Under the pieces are notes generated by a model. The model saw nothing but the letters and a program-made list of their open reading frames with translations, searched no databases and had not been told where the DNA came from. Both the position numbers and the translations under genes were made by a program. 64,000 bases of DNA from Choricystis sp. odSpoLacu1 (Eukaryota; Chlorophyta; Trebouxiophyceae): assembly GCA_958009055.1 (NCBI GenBank), contig OY253661.1, positions 62,001 to 126,000 of the forward strand, read 5' to 3'. This document shows, piece after piece, positions 39,561 through 49,791 of this stretch (position 1 is its first letter; every line of letters begins with the position of its first letter).

Positions 39561-40247
39561 TCACTCTCGTGCCGCGGCCGCGCGCGACGCCCACCACTCC
39601 CCCGCGCTGACGCCTCCCCGCGCCGTCGCCGCGGCCTCGCCCCCCGCCTCCAGCGCCACCCTGACCCTGTGCTCCACCGCGTCCAGCCTCGCCCCTATGT
39701 CGGCCGCCGCTTCCGCCGCCGCCCGGGCGGCAGCGGCCGCCGCGGTCGCGGTCGCGGTCGCGCCATCTGAGCTTGCCAGCACGGCCGCCCGAAACGCCGC
39801 CTCGGCCGCCTTTTTTTCCGCGTCCTTCCGACTCTGCCGCGTGTACTCCAGCCCCAGCACCGAGATGGCGGTCGCCCACACAAAGCCTTCGGAGGCCACT
39901 TTGCCAGCAAGCTCAACCGCTTTCTCCTCGGTCAGCGGGGGCACAAACGCGCGCCCCGCTTTCTCGGTGGCGCCTCGATCCACGGCCACTTGCATGCGGT
40001 GCAGACGCTGGGTGATGAGGTGGGAGGGAGGAGAGTGTGTTGTGAAAGTGGAGGGCAGCTGCTGGCATGTGTGTGTCCCCGCATGCACCGCTCTCTCCTC
40101 TCCCTCTCTTCCCCTTACCTGCGCCAGCTCGATGACTTGCCCCCGGAACGTGGGGTGGTTAAGCACGTACGTCTGAAACCTGCCGGCCAGCGGTTTGGCC
40201 ACCGTCTTGAGGGACAGGGTGAACACTTTGAAGACAAACGCTGCCAT
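39561..40247 (-). CDS. OPA3: OPA3-like mitochondrial protein
   Basis: There are two exons, 40247-40119 and 40007-39561 (191 aa). OPA3 is a mitochondrial membrane protein of unclear biochemical role, linked to organelle morphology. The N-terminus AAFVFKVFTLSLKTVAKPLA, then GRFQTYVLNHPTFRGQVIEL, matches the family start (K-x-x-x-L-x-x-K-x-x-x-KP and a conserved NHP-F/R segment). It continues with AQRLHRMQV, the membrane-like GFVWATAISVLGLEYTRQSR and a coiled-coil Ala/Glu-rich C-terminus. The intron is phase 0, 111 bp. It is divergent from CYP97 (261 bp between ATGs) and convergent with the membrane-protein gene. Confidence 0.85.
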   Translation of the reverse strand: MAAFVFKVFTLSLKTVAKPLAGRFQTYVLNHPTFRGQVIELAQVRGREGEERAVHAGTHTCQQLPSTFTTHSPPSHLITQRLHRMQVAVDRGATEKAGRAFVPPLTEEKAVELAGKVASEGFVWATAISVLGLEYTRQSRKDAEKKAAEAAFRAAVLASSDGATATATAAAAAARAAAEAAADIGARLDAVEHRVRVALEAGGEAAATARGGVSAGEWWASRAAAARE

Positions 40248-40508
40248 TGTGTGTGCGGAGGGAAAAAAAAAAAACAGAGGCAACACGCACACAACACTCC
40301 GCCCAGCGCGTGCGCTGGTTGGCGCTCGCTAGGGCTGGGTGGTGGCAAAAACGCAAGCCCTCACAAAAAACAACGCTCGTGAGTGAAACGACTCGACGTC
40401 CGTTTCACTCTCTCTCTTCACTCCTTCCTTTTCCGCGTGCGTGTGTGTTTTGCCCCCCGTCCACTCAGTCCACTCCAACCAGCCTGCCACACACACCCGA
40501 CACACCCA

Positions 40509-42403
40509 ATGCGCGCCCCGCTCGCGCGGACCGCGCCCGCGCGCGCGCCGCCAGCCGCGCATGCGCCGCCGCGGCGTGCCGCCCCGTCACGCCGGCCGCC
40601 ACCCCCGCGCGCGGCGGTGGAGGAGGAGGAGGTGAGAAGATGTGGTGGTATGGGGGGAGAGCGCGTGGTTTGTGGCTTGTGGGGCGGGCGAGAGGGGGGA
40701 GCGAAACCCAAAACCCGACCGAGAAGAAGGAAACGCGTCGCCGTCGCCCGTTTTTCAAGCCACAAACCCACCTCACCCCCTCCTCCCCTCGTCAGTACGA
40801 CCTCGACGCCTCCGTGGAAGCCGGCATGCAGAAACTGATCGACACCGCGGGCGCGGGCGCCTCTTTTACGTCGCCCGGGTGGTTGACCCAGCTCGGCCGC
40901 CTGTGGGGCGGCGCGGCGGACGCCCCCGTGGCCGATGCCAAGCCCGACGACATCAAAGACTTGTTGGGGGGCGCCCTGTTCAAAGCGCTGTACAAGTGGA
41001 TGGAGGAGTCCGGGCCCATCTACCTGCTGCCCACTGGACCTATGTCTTCCTTTCTCGTCGTCTCTGATCCTGCCGCCGCCAAGCACATTCTCCGCGCCAC
41101 CGACAACCCGTCCAACCCAGTCTACGAAAAGGGACTGGTCGCCGAAGTCTCCTCCTTTCTCTTTGGGGATGGGTTTGCCATTTCCAGTTGCGATGCGTGG
41201 CGTGTGCGCCGCCGCGCGGTCGGCCCAGCGCTGCACCGCGCCTACCTGGACGCCATGGTCGCCTCCGTCTTCACGCCCGCGTGCGGCGTGCTGGAGGGCA
41301 AGCTGGCGGCGGCTGCGGCGGCGGGCACACCCGTGGACCTGGAGGCCGCGTTCTCCCAACTCACGCTCGACATCATTGGGCAGGCTGTGTTCAACCACGA
41401 TTTCGGCTCCCTCACCTCCTCCTCCCCCGTCATTCAAGCCGTGTACACCGCGCTCAAGGAAACTGAATCGCGAGCCACAGACGTGCTGCCCCTGTGGCGG
41501 TGGCCCATTGTGGCGTGGTTGTCGCCACGCAAGAAAGCGGCGGACGAAGCCGTTCAAATCATTCGGGACACGACGGACCAACTCATTGCCCGCTGCAAAG
41601 CTCTCGTGGACGCAGAAGCACGTGGCGAGGTCGACTTGAGCGACCCCAACAACGCGTCCGCTGCGGCCACCACACCCTCCGTGCTGCGTTTCCTGATCGC
41701 GGCGCGCGACGACGTGACGTCCACCCAGCTGCGCGACGACCTGCTCTCCATGCTCGTCGCGGGGCACGAAACCACGGCCTCCGTGCTGACGTGGACACTG
41801 TACGAACTGATGCGCAGCCCTGCGTGCGCGGCGGCGGCGAGGCGGGAGGTGGATGGCGTGTTGAAGGGGCGGCCCGCGAACAGCGCGGCCGACGTTCAGG
41901 CCCTGCCCTACACCACGCGCTGCGTCAACGAGTCGATGCGCCTCTACCCCCACCCCCCCGTCCTGCTGCGGCGGGCGCGGGCCCCGGACACGCTGCCCGG
42001 GAGTGGGGTCAGCGTCCCCGTGGGGCAGGATGTCATGATCTCGGTGTACAACATTCACAGGTCGCTCGCGGTGTGGGCCGCCCCCCACGCCTTCGACCCT
42101 CTGCGCTTTGGCCCCCTGGACGGCCCCATCCCCAACGAGACCAACACCGACTACAAGTTCATCCCATTCTCGGGCGGCCCCCGCAAGTGTGTGGGGGACG
42201 CGTTTGCGTTGATGGAGGCGGTTTCGGCGGTCGCGTCCCTCGTGGCTCGCTTCGATTTCACCCCCGTCCCAGGGCGCGAAGACCCCGGCATGACGACGGG
42301 GGCCACGATTCACACAAATAATGGGCTGTGGGTCACGGTCAAGGAGAGGGAGGGTGGGAGGGTGGGGGTGGCGGGGGTGGCGGCGAGCGTGGCGGCGACG
42401 TGA
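40509..42403 (+). CDS. Cytochrome P450, CYP97 (carotenoid hydroxylase) type
   Basis: There are two exons, 40509-40631 and 40796-42403 (576 aa). CYP97 enzymes hydroxylate carotene rings in the plastid to make lutein-type xanthophylls. An Arg/Pro/Ala-rich transit-like N-terminus replaces the usual membrane anchor. Core features: GPIYLLPTGPMSSFLVVSDP near the start, the C-helix WRVRRRAVGPALHRAY, I-helix LVAGHETTASVLTWTLYEL (about residue 362), ExxR in NESMRLYPHPPVLLRRA, and the heme loop FIPFSGGPRKCVGDAFALME with Cys at about 506. The FSGGPRKC loop and VSSFLFGDGFAI are characteristic of CYP97. The A/B/C subclass is not resolved. The intron is phase 0, 164 bp. Confidence 0.88.
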
Positions 42404-42806
42404 GATTGAGTGTTTTTCATTTTTTTCTCTTTTTTTTGTTACACACGCAACACACAAAACGTTCCTATGACCCTTGAGTCATGGGAATCAAGGGGACGAC
42501 AAACACAAACAAAATTTGAAGGTAGCACACATCGGATTGAGGGGGGGAAAAAGGGGACGTGGGTCAAGCCAAAAGCACAAAAAAGGTTGAGGCGCGTGGA
42601 ATGCGACGCAAAAAAATCTTCGGCCATTTTTTCTGGGGGGACGGGTGCGCGAAAAAAATGGGACGACGTGTCAAGACACGGGGGGGGGGGGGGGGGATGA
42701 ATGATGAATGGGGGGAGGGTGGAAAATGGGGGGGTAGGGGGAAGGGGGGGGCGCAACTAAGAATGAGGAAACAACAAAAAAACACTTTTTTTTTTCACGC
42801 CAGCTC
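42404..42806. other. Convergent 3' flank with a hairpin and poly-G/A runs
   Basis: This is 403 bp between the stops of CYP97 and the MYB gene. It contains a T-run, a hairpin (42462-42487), A-runs, and a run of about 16 G near 42679-42696. No coding signal is seen. Confidence 0.6.
42462..42487. repeat. 10-bp hairpin with 6-nt loop downstream of CYP97
   Basis: TTCCTATGAC (42462-42471) pairs with GTCATGGGAA (42478-42487) with one G-T pair and loop CCTTGA. It is located 59 bp after the CYP97 stop and could form in the 3' UTR of either convergent gene. Confidence 0.6.
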
Positions 42807-44178
42807 TCACCCCATGCTCGCGGGCGCCGTCCACGTGCCCACCGACTTGGCGCCGCCCACGTCCTTGCGGTACGGCACAAACGGGGAGAACGCGCCCTTG
42901 CGCGCGGTGGGGGTGAGCGGCTTGCCGTCGGCGGTGGTGAGGCCAGCGGCGGCGGCCGCTGTCGTGCCCACGGGCGGCGGCGTGCGCCGCACCGTTACCC
43001 CCAGTCCCGACACCTCGCCACAGTCTTCGATGACGGCGGACGAGGCGCCACTGCCGTTGGACGGCAGGCAGGACGCGGTGGCGAGCGGGGTGGCGCCGGC
43101 TTTGGGGGGGGCGGTGGCGGTCGCGGCGACAACAACGGTGGCCGCTGCAGCCGCGGCCGCCGCCACTGCAGCGGGAACCAGGGCCGCCGGCACGCCCAGC
43201 GCAGACAGGGAGACAGGGAGCGAGACACCAGCTGCCATCAACGCCCGCAGCACGGCGTCCGGGGGGGCGCCCGCCGCGGTGAGCGCTGCTGCCGCGGTCG
43301 CGGCGCGGCCGGCGGCCGCCGCCGCGTCGGGCCCAGGCATCCACGCCGGCGGTGGAGGCGCAGGGGTCGCGACAGCAGCAGCAGCGGATGTAATACCACT
43401 CGCCCCTTCCTCCGGCGCCTGGGTCACGTCAAACACGGACCGCCGCCGCTTGGCGGGGGGGGGGGGCGGTGTCGGCCGCGGCCGCGACGCGTGCCGCGAC
43501 CGCGCCGCGCGAGGGGGGGGGACGGCCGCGTCAGCGCCGCCTGCCGCTGGAAATGCTTCTGCGCGTGGGACGCGACTTGGGCGGGGGAGCGGGTGGGCAC
43601 GTAGCTGGTGGCGATGCCGCGCCAGTCGCCCTGAGGTGAGGGAGGGAGGGAAAGAGGGGTGAGAACACGAAAACAAAATCCTTGGCTCTCGCTCGTCCGC
43701 GATTTTCTTTTTTAGCGACGGCGCGAGCGTTATTTTTTTGTGGCTCCTGCTCCTCCCCGCCCACCAACGCACCTTGCCCAGGGCCAGCATGCCCGCCAGA
43801 AAGCGCTCGTGCTCATCGCGCGTCCAGAGCAGGCCTGTGTGTGGTGGAGGGAGGGAGGAAGGGGTGAGGAGGCGGTGTTGAGTGAAGGGTGTCCCCGCAT
43901 GGAGGCCACGTCGCACAGCAGTCAAAGCTTCCGCCGCCACCCCACACACCCCGCCCCGCATCCCCCCCCAGCACGTTCACAGAGCGTGTCGATGCCTCTG
44001 TCGGGGGCGGATACGGGGCGGCGCGGCCGGGTCAAGCACGCAAACGGCCGCCCAAACACCACTTGCCTCGCTGCTTCCGGCTCGGCTGCGTCCCGCCCGC
44101 GTCGCTGTGCGCGGGGGACGGGGGGGGAGTGCACGGCGTCAGGTCGGACGGCGGCCCCGACTGCGCGTGGCGCTGCAT
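42807..44178 (-). CDS. SHAQKYF-class single-MYB transcription factor, two +1 frame breaks
   Basis: There are three exons: 44178-44067, 43834-43773 and 43630-42807 (331 aa when the frame is continuous). The single MYB repeat spans all exons: RKQRGLLWTRDEHERFLAGM, LALGK, GDWRGIATSYVPTRSPAQVA and SHAQKHFQRQAA. This is the plant/algal class named for SHAQKYF, here with His in place of Tyr. A nuclear-signal-like AKRRRSV and a long Ala/Thr/Val-rich C-terminal region follow. Intron 1 has a GC donor (GAG|GCAAGTGG), which is needed to join R-GLLW in phase. Two runs (9 bases at 43513-43521 and 12 at 43455-43466) each hold one base too many; exon 3 is exactly 2 nt too long for the phase. Confidence 0.8.
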
Positions 44179-44424
44179 AGAGCAAGGGTGGTTTGGTTTT
44201 GGTGGTGGTGGGGGGGAGGGAGGCTTTTGTAAATCGAACAGAACGTTTTGTGAGGACCAAAGCGAGAGGCGTCTTTGCTCTCCCACAAAATCCACGTCCG
44301 TACACAGAATCGCCCTCTGCCGCCTTGGCGGATATCGCGTCACGCGACATCCGAATCGTTTTGAAAAACGAATCGATTTTCACACAACCAAAAAACAAAG
44401 GGAAAGACACACAAAATCAGGGTT

Positions 44425-47030
44425 TCACTTGATCGCTGCGAGTGTCGCCCGCCGCGACGGCGTGTCCTCAAACAACGCCGTGACGAGCCGCCGCACCGCC
44501 GCTGCGTCCAGCCCCGCGCTCCCCAGGTCGCCCGACGCCCACAGGCGGCCGACGTCGGCCAGGCGGGCGGTGCAGAGGGTGAGGATGCGCTGGTGTGGGT
44601 GGGTGGGTGTGGGTGGGGGGGGGGGGGGGGGAGGCGTGTGTGTGAGCGGGAAAGACACCACCCCTCTCGCCTTCGTTTCTCGCCCTCCCCTCTCTCAACT
44701 CACCCTCAGCATCGCCAGCCGAGGCGCCGCCGCCTCCACCGCCGCCACCAACTCTGGCGGGGGAGGGGGCGTCCCCACATCCCCGGGCGGGGGGCCCGCG
44801 GAGCGGGGGCGGGTGAGCGCGGCGCCCGCGTCCAGGAGGCCCAGCGCAGCGGACGGGCCGTCGACACTGATCGGCGCGAGCAGCGGTGGCAGCGCGTCCG
44901 CCTCCCCCGCTGATATGTGGGTCAGGGACAGGAGGTCGGCAGCCGCTTTGTCCGCGATGGCGTCCAGCAGGGCGGCCGCGACGGCGAAGCGCTCGCGCGG
45001 CGCGAGCGTGGAGCGGAGGGCCGCGCCTGCCCGCGCGAGCCCCGCGGCCGCGGTGCCGACTGCGCGGGCGGCGGCGGCCGCGCGGCCGGGGTCATCCAGG
45101 CGAGTGAAGCCACGCGCGTCGTCCAGGCAGGCGGCCAGATCGGCTGCGTCTGCGGCGACGCGGGTCGCCAGCGCGGCGTCCCCCGCGCCGCGCGCGCGGG
45201 CCGCCGCGTCGGCCAGCGCCGCCGGCGCCCCCGCCGCCACGGCCGCCAGCGCCCGCCCATGCGCCGCCAGCCCCACCGTCACAGCGTCCGCGATGGCGAG
45301 GCAGTCATTGCGAAACAGGGCGGCGGGGTGGAGGGCGCGCAGTTCAGCGGGGCGCGCCGCGGGGGGTACCACCCCCGCCAGCTCCACCGCGTCCGCCGCG
45401 CCCCGGGCCAGGGCTTGGGCGGCGGCGGGGCGGGAGGCGGCGGCCCGGCCCAAAGCGTCGGTGACCAGGGCTGCGACGGTGGCGGCGGCGGGGGAGACCG
45501 CCCACTCGCCGCGCGTGGCGAGGGGCGCCGCGTCGCGCGGCCCCCAGTCCAACGGCGCGGGCGCCCGCCCCCCCCCCCCCACTGCCGCCCTCGCCGGCCC
45601 CGCCCCGCCCGGCAGTCAGGCGCCAATCGGACGCATCATCCGAGGGGCGGGGCAGGGGGGCGCCCACGATCTTGGGGGGAGGGGTGGCGGACGAGGCTGT
45701 GAGGGCGCTGCCCCGCGTGAGCAAGCGGCGTGCTGCCGACACCACGTCCAGCCGCAACGACGCGAGCTCCCTGTCCACCACGGACGCCGCGTAGGCGGTG
45801 AGGCGGCCGCCTCCGTCCGCCCTGGCGGTGGGCGCAAAGCCGGCCGCCTCGGCGGCAGCTTCAAGGCGGGCGGCAGCCGACGCGGCCGCGTCAAACGCGC
45901 CCCCGTCCCCCCCGCGGGCGCGCCGCGCCTCGGCGGCCGGCGCCAGGCGCAGCTCCACCATGGCGGCCGCGGTCGGCGGCCATGCGGTGGCGCCCAGGGC
46001 GGCTGTGAGGCGGGGGCTGCCGCGTGCGACGGCGGTGGTGATCCAGGATGTGGCGGCCGCAGCGGCAGCCTCGGGAGACACGCCCGCCGCGCCTCGACCA
46101 TCCGCCGCGCCATCCACCGGCCTCCACGCAAACGCGTGGGGGCCTGCCTCCAGCACCAGGATGGCCGCATCCCCTGCCCTCACCAACGGCAGCAGCAGGC
46201 GGCGGGCCAGCGTGTCGGCCAGGGTGGTGACAGCGGGGTGGGTCGCTGCATCGACCTCCCCCCCTGCATCCTTGTCAGCCAGCGCCACCGCCGCCGCCAG
46301 GGCGGACGCGGCGGACGGGGACACGGCCAGCCCTGCTGTGTCGCCGTCATCGCTGGCGGAGGGTGGATCAGTCACGCCAGTGGCAAGAGCGGAGGCTATC
46401 GCCCCTTCAACCCGCGGCCTCAATTCGGCCGCAACAGCAGCGCCACCGCCCGGCCCACTCTCCACCACGGTCAACGCCACCAGCGCGCCCTCCGCGTCGC
46501 CCGCGTCGGCGGCGGCGCAGACGGCGGCGGCCGCCGCGTCGGCCGCGGCGGCGGCGGACGCGGCCGCGGCGCGCGTTTTGGCGCCATCCAGGGCGGTGGC
46601 AGCAGCCTGGGCTTCAGCGGCAGCGGCAGCCAGGCCACACGCTCCCCCCTGAGCCAGCAGCTCCCCCAGGGACGCCAGCTTGGCGGCGGTGAGGGGGGGC
46701 AGCGGGACGGGCGCGTTGGTGGCAACTGACGCCATGGCCGACGCGGCGGCGGCGGCGGCCGCGTCGGCGCGCAGGGAGAGGGAGTCCACATACTCTTGAA
46801 GCACGGACGCGGAGAAGCCCTGGGGTGGAGGGTTGGAGGGTGGGTGAGTTTTTTTTTTCTGTTTCATGCGCCATTGCCTCCGAAAAGCGCGTTTTGGCCC
46901 CGGACTTCACACGCACCTCGGTCGCCACTCTGTCTGGCAGCAGCGCCTCCACCACCGGGTTGGTGGTGGCGGCGGACGGGGCGTCCGCCGCGTCGGACGC
47001 GGTGGAGGCGTTTTCGCTGCCCCACAGCAT
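44425..47030 (-). CDS. ZW10: ZW10/DSL1-like tethering (and kinetochore) protein, one +1 frame break
   Basis: There are three exons: 47030-46917, 46819-44704 and 44589-44425 (797 aa with a continuous frame). ZW10 acts in the Dsl1/NRZ ER-Golgi tethering complex and, in animals, at kinetochores. The N-terminus has SVLQEYVDSLSLRADAAAAA with long Ala-rich helices. The C-terminal half has ALFRNDCLAIADAVTVGL, STLAPRERFAVAAALLDAIA, DLLSLTHISAGEADALPPLL and LADVGRLWASGDLGSAGLDA, then VRRLVTALFEDTPSRRATL. The last block matches the plant ZW10 ending (W-x-S-x-L-x-x-x-G-x-x-x-x-E/A-V-x-x-x-I-x-A-x-F-x-D-S/T-P-x-R). A run of 13 (45568-45580) breaks the frame; 12 restores it, and exon 2 is 1 nt too long for its phase. 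Confidence 0.78.
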
Positions 47031-47193
47031 GGTTCGGCGAAGAGGAGTGAAGGAGAAACACGTCTCCACTCTGTCTTTCGCCGGCTGCCCGTGGAACAAC
47101 GCCGGCCTCCGCGCGACACGCCTCGACAGCCTCCCACGGCATTGACTGCTTCCGCGGATTGCCTCACTGCCACTCCTCCTTTAGCACACCACA

Positions 47194-49535
47194 ATGCGCG
47201 CCCCCAGCGCGCCGGCCGCCGCGCCGTGCGTCACACCGCCCCGCTGTGCCCCACGCTCCGCCACCCGCCACGCGGCCCCTAGTCGGTGTCAGGCACGCGC
47301 TGCTACGCGCGCGACACCATCGCCAGTCGCGCCCTCCTCCCCCCCCCCCTCCTCCCTCCTCCTTCCACCCGCCCCCCCCCGCCCCCGGCCTTGCCTTCGC
47401 CCCCCTCCTCCACGCCGTCGACCCAGACACCGACTACGATGTCGTTGTGGTGGGCGGCGGCCACGCCGGCGTCGAGGCCGCCCTGGCGGCGGCGCGGTGT
47501 GGCGCGCGCACACTCATGCTCACCCTCACTTTAGACAAAATAGGGTGGCAACCCTGCAACCCGGCCGTCGGGGGGCCCGCCAAGTCGCAGCTGGTGCACG
47601 AGGTGGACGCCCTGGGGGGGGCGATCGGGGAGCTGGCGGACGCGACCGCGCTGCAAACGCGCGTGCTGAATGCCAGCAAAGGCCCTGCCGTCTGGGCCCT
47701 GCGCGCCCAAACTGACAAAGCCGCCTACTCTCGCGCCGCTCGGGCCCGCCTGGAGGCGGCACCCGGGGTGGATGTGAGGGAGGGCATGGCGGTGGACGTG
47801 GTGTTGACGCCGGATGGAAAAGGGGTGGCTGGGGTGACGACTCACTTTGGTGTCACCTACACCTGCCGCGCGACCGTGCTGACGACCGGCACGTTTGGCA
47901 ATGGCGTCATCTGGGTGGGCAAGCGCAGTTTGCCGGCGGGACGGTGAGTGTTTTGGGTGGAGGTGGGGTTGAGAAAGAGGGTTTTTTTCGATGTTTCTTT
48001 TTGGCTCATTTTCCTCCCTCCCCACTCCTCACAGCGCTGGCGAAGCGCCCGCCGTCGGCCTCACCGAGTCCCTGGTCCGCCTGGGCTTCACCACCGGCCG
48101 CCTCAAAACCGGCACCCCACCCCGCGTGGATGGGCGGACGATTGACTACGCGTCGTGCGAACCGCAACCCGGCGACTCCCGCCCCCGCTTCTTCTCTGCG
48201 TCGGCGCGCGCCGCGGGCGTGGCCCGCCCCCAGGTCCCCTGCCACCTCACCCGCACCACGGCCGCGTCGCACGCGTTGATCCAGGCCAACTTGAAAGAGA
48301 CCCCATTCTATGGTGGGTGGGTGGATGCGGCGGGCCCGCGCTACTGCCCGAGCATCGAAGACAAGATCGTGCGCTTCGCCGACAAACCGTCGCACCAAAT
48401 CTTTCTGGAGCCTGAAGGCGCGGACACGCACGAAGTGTATGTGCAGGGTCTGTCCACTGGCCTCCCCGAGCCCCTGCAACTGCAGCTGCTGCGCACGCTG
48501 CCAGGATTGGAGGGGGTGCGGATGGTGCGGCCCGCATACGCGGTCGAGTATGACTACGTTCCCGCCCACCAACTCACCCCGTCCCTCCAGTCCAAGCGCC
48601 ACGCGGGCCTCTTCCTGGCGGGTCAACTGAACGGAACCACGGGGTACGAGGAAGCCGCGGCGCAGGGGCTGCTGGCGGGCGTCAACGCGGCCCGCGTGGC
48701 GGGGGGCGGCGAGGTCGCAGCCTTGACGCGCGCGTCGTCCTACATCGGCACGATGGTCGACGATCTGGTGACCTCCGACCTGCGCGAACCCTACCGCGTG
48801 CTGACGTCGAGGTCGGAGCATCGGCTGCTGCTGCGTGCCGACAACGCGGGGGACAGGTTGACGCCGCTGGGGGCGGAGCTGGGGTTGGTGAGTGGGGAGC
48901 GTGCGTCCGCGCACGCCGCGTCGGCCGCACGCCGTGCGGCCGAAGCCGCGCGCCTCTCCCACCTCCGCCTGCCGCCCGACCACCCGGCCTGCGTGGCCGC
49001 GGCCGCGGCATCAGGGCACGCAGTGAACGGACACGTGACGGCGGCCGACCTGCTGAGGCGGCCGCACGTGCACTGGCGGCACTTGGTGGAGGGAGGCGTG
49101 GCGGTGGCGCCCGTTGCTGCGGCGGCGGTCGGCAACGTCGCGCCTTCTGACGCCCCCACCGCCCCCACCCCCCTCACCCCCGACGAAGCTGAAGCCGTGG
49201 AGATCGCGGTCAAGTATGAAGCCTTCATTCAGCGCGCGGTGCGGCAGGCGGTGTCCGACGCGGCGCGCCACAGCGTCGTGATTCCTGACGGCACAGAGTA
49301 TGCGGCCATCCCCACCCTCTCCCTGGAAGCCCGCGAGAAATGGGGGCGTGTCGCCCCACGGGACGTGGGCCAAGCCGCCCGCGTGCCGGGCGTGTCCCAC
49401 GCCGACGTGTCGGCGCTGCTGGTGTGGCTGGAGAGCGAGCGGCGGCGGCGCAAGGATGGTGAGGGCGACGGTGGGGCGCTGTCTGCGCGCGCGCGGCGGG
49501 AGGCCAGGGTGGCGGAGGCGGTGGCGAGTGTGTGA
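47194..49535 (+). CDS. MTO1: MnmG/GidA (MTO1), organellar tRNA uridine-34 modification enzyme
   Basis: There are two exons, 47194-47943 and 48035-49535 (749 aa once the leader frame is joined). MnmG with MnmE installs the carboxymethylaminomethyl group on wobble uridine of organellar tRNAs, using FAD. The FAD motif is [20 protein letters not shown]. It is followed by [38 protein letters not shown] across the intron, [55 protein letters not shown] and the C-terminal [10 protein letters not shown]. The Arg/Pro/Ser-rich leader acts as transit peptide. The ATG frame and the domain frame differ by one base, and two C-runs (11 at 47339-47349, 9 at 47372-47380) lie between them. Exon 1 is 1 nt too long for its phase. 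It is divergent from ZW10 (163 bp). Confidence 0.88.
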
Positions 49536-49791
49536 TTGTGTCGTTTTGTGTGTGGGGCGTGCAGGGCGCAGCGCTTTTGTGTGATAGCAGGAGGTGATCA
49601 AAAAACGACGACGAAACAGAGCCTCTCTCTCTCTTTTCTCTCTCCCTCGCCCGTTTGGGCCGGCTTTTTTTGCCGCCACTCCACGCTCCACCATGCCAGC
49701 CTAATTCAGCCACCCTTCACACTGCCTGGTCCCTCTCTGTCTGGGCGCGCGACCCCGCTTTTGCGCGGCGGCCCAATTTAACTGCCCACCA

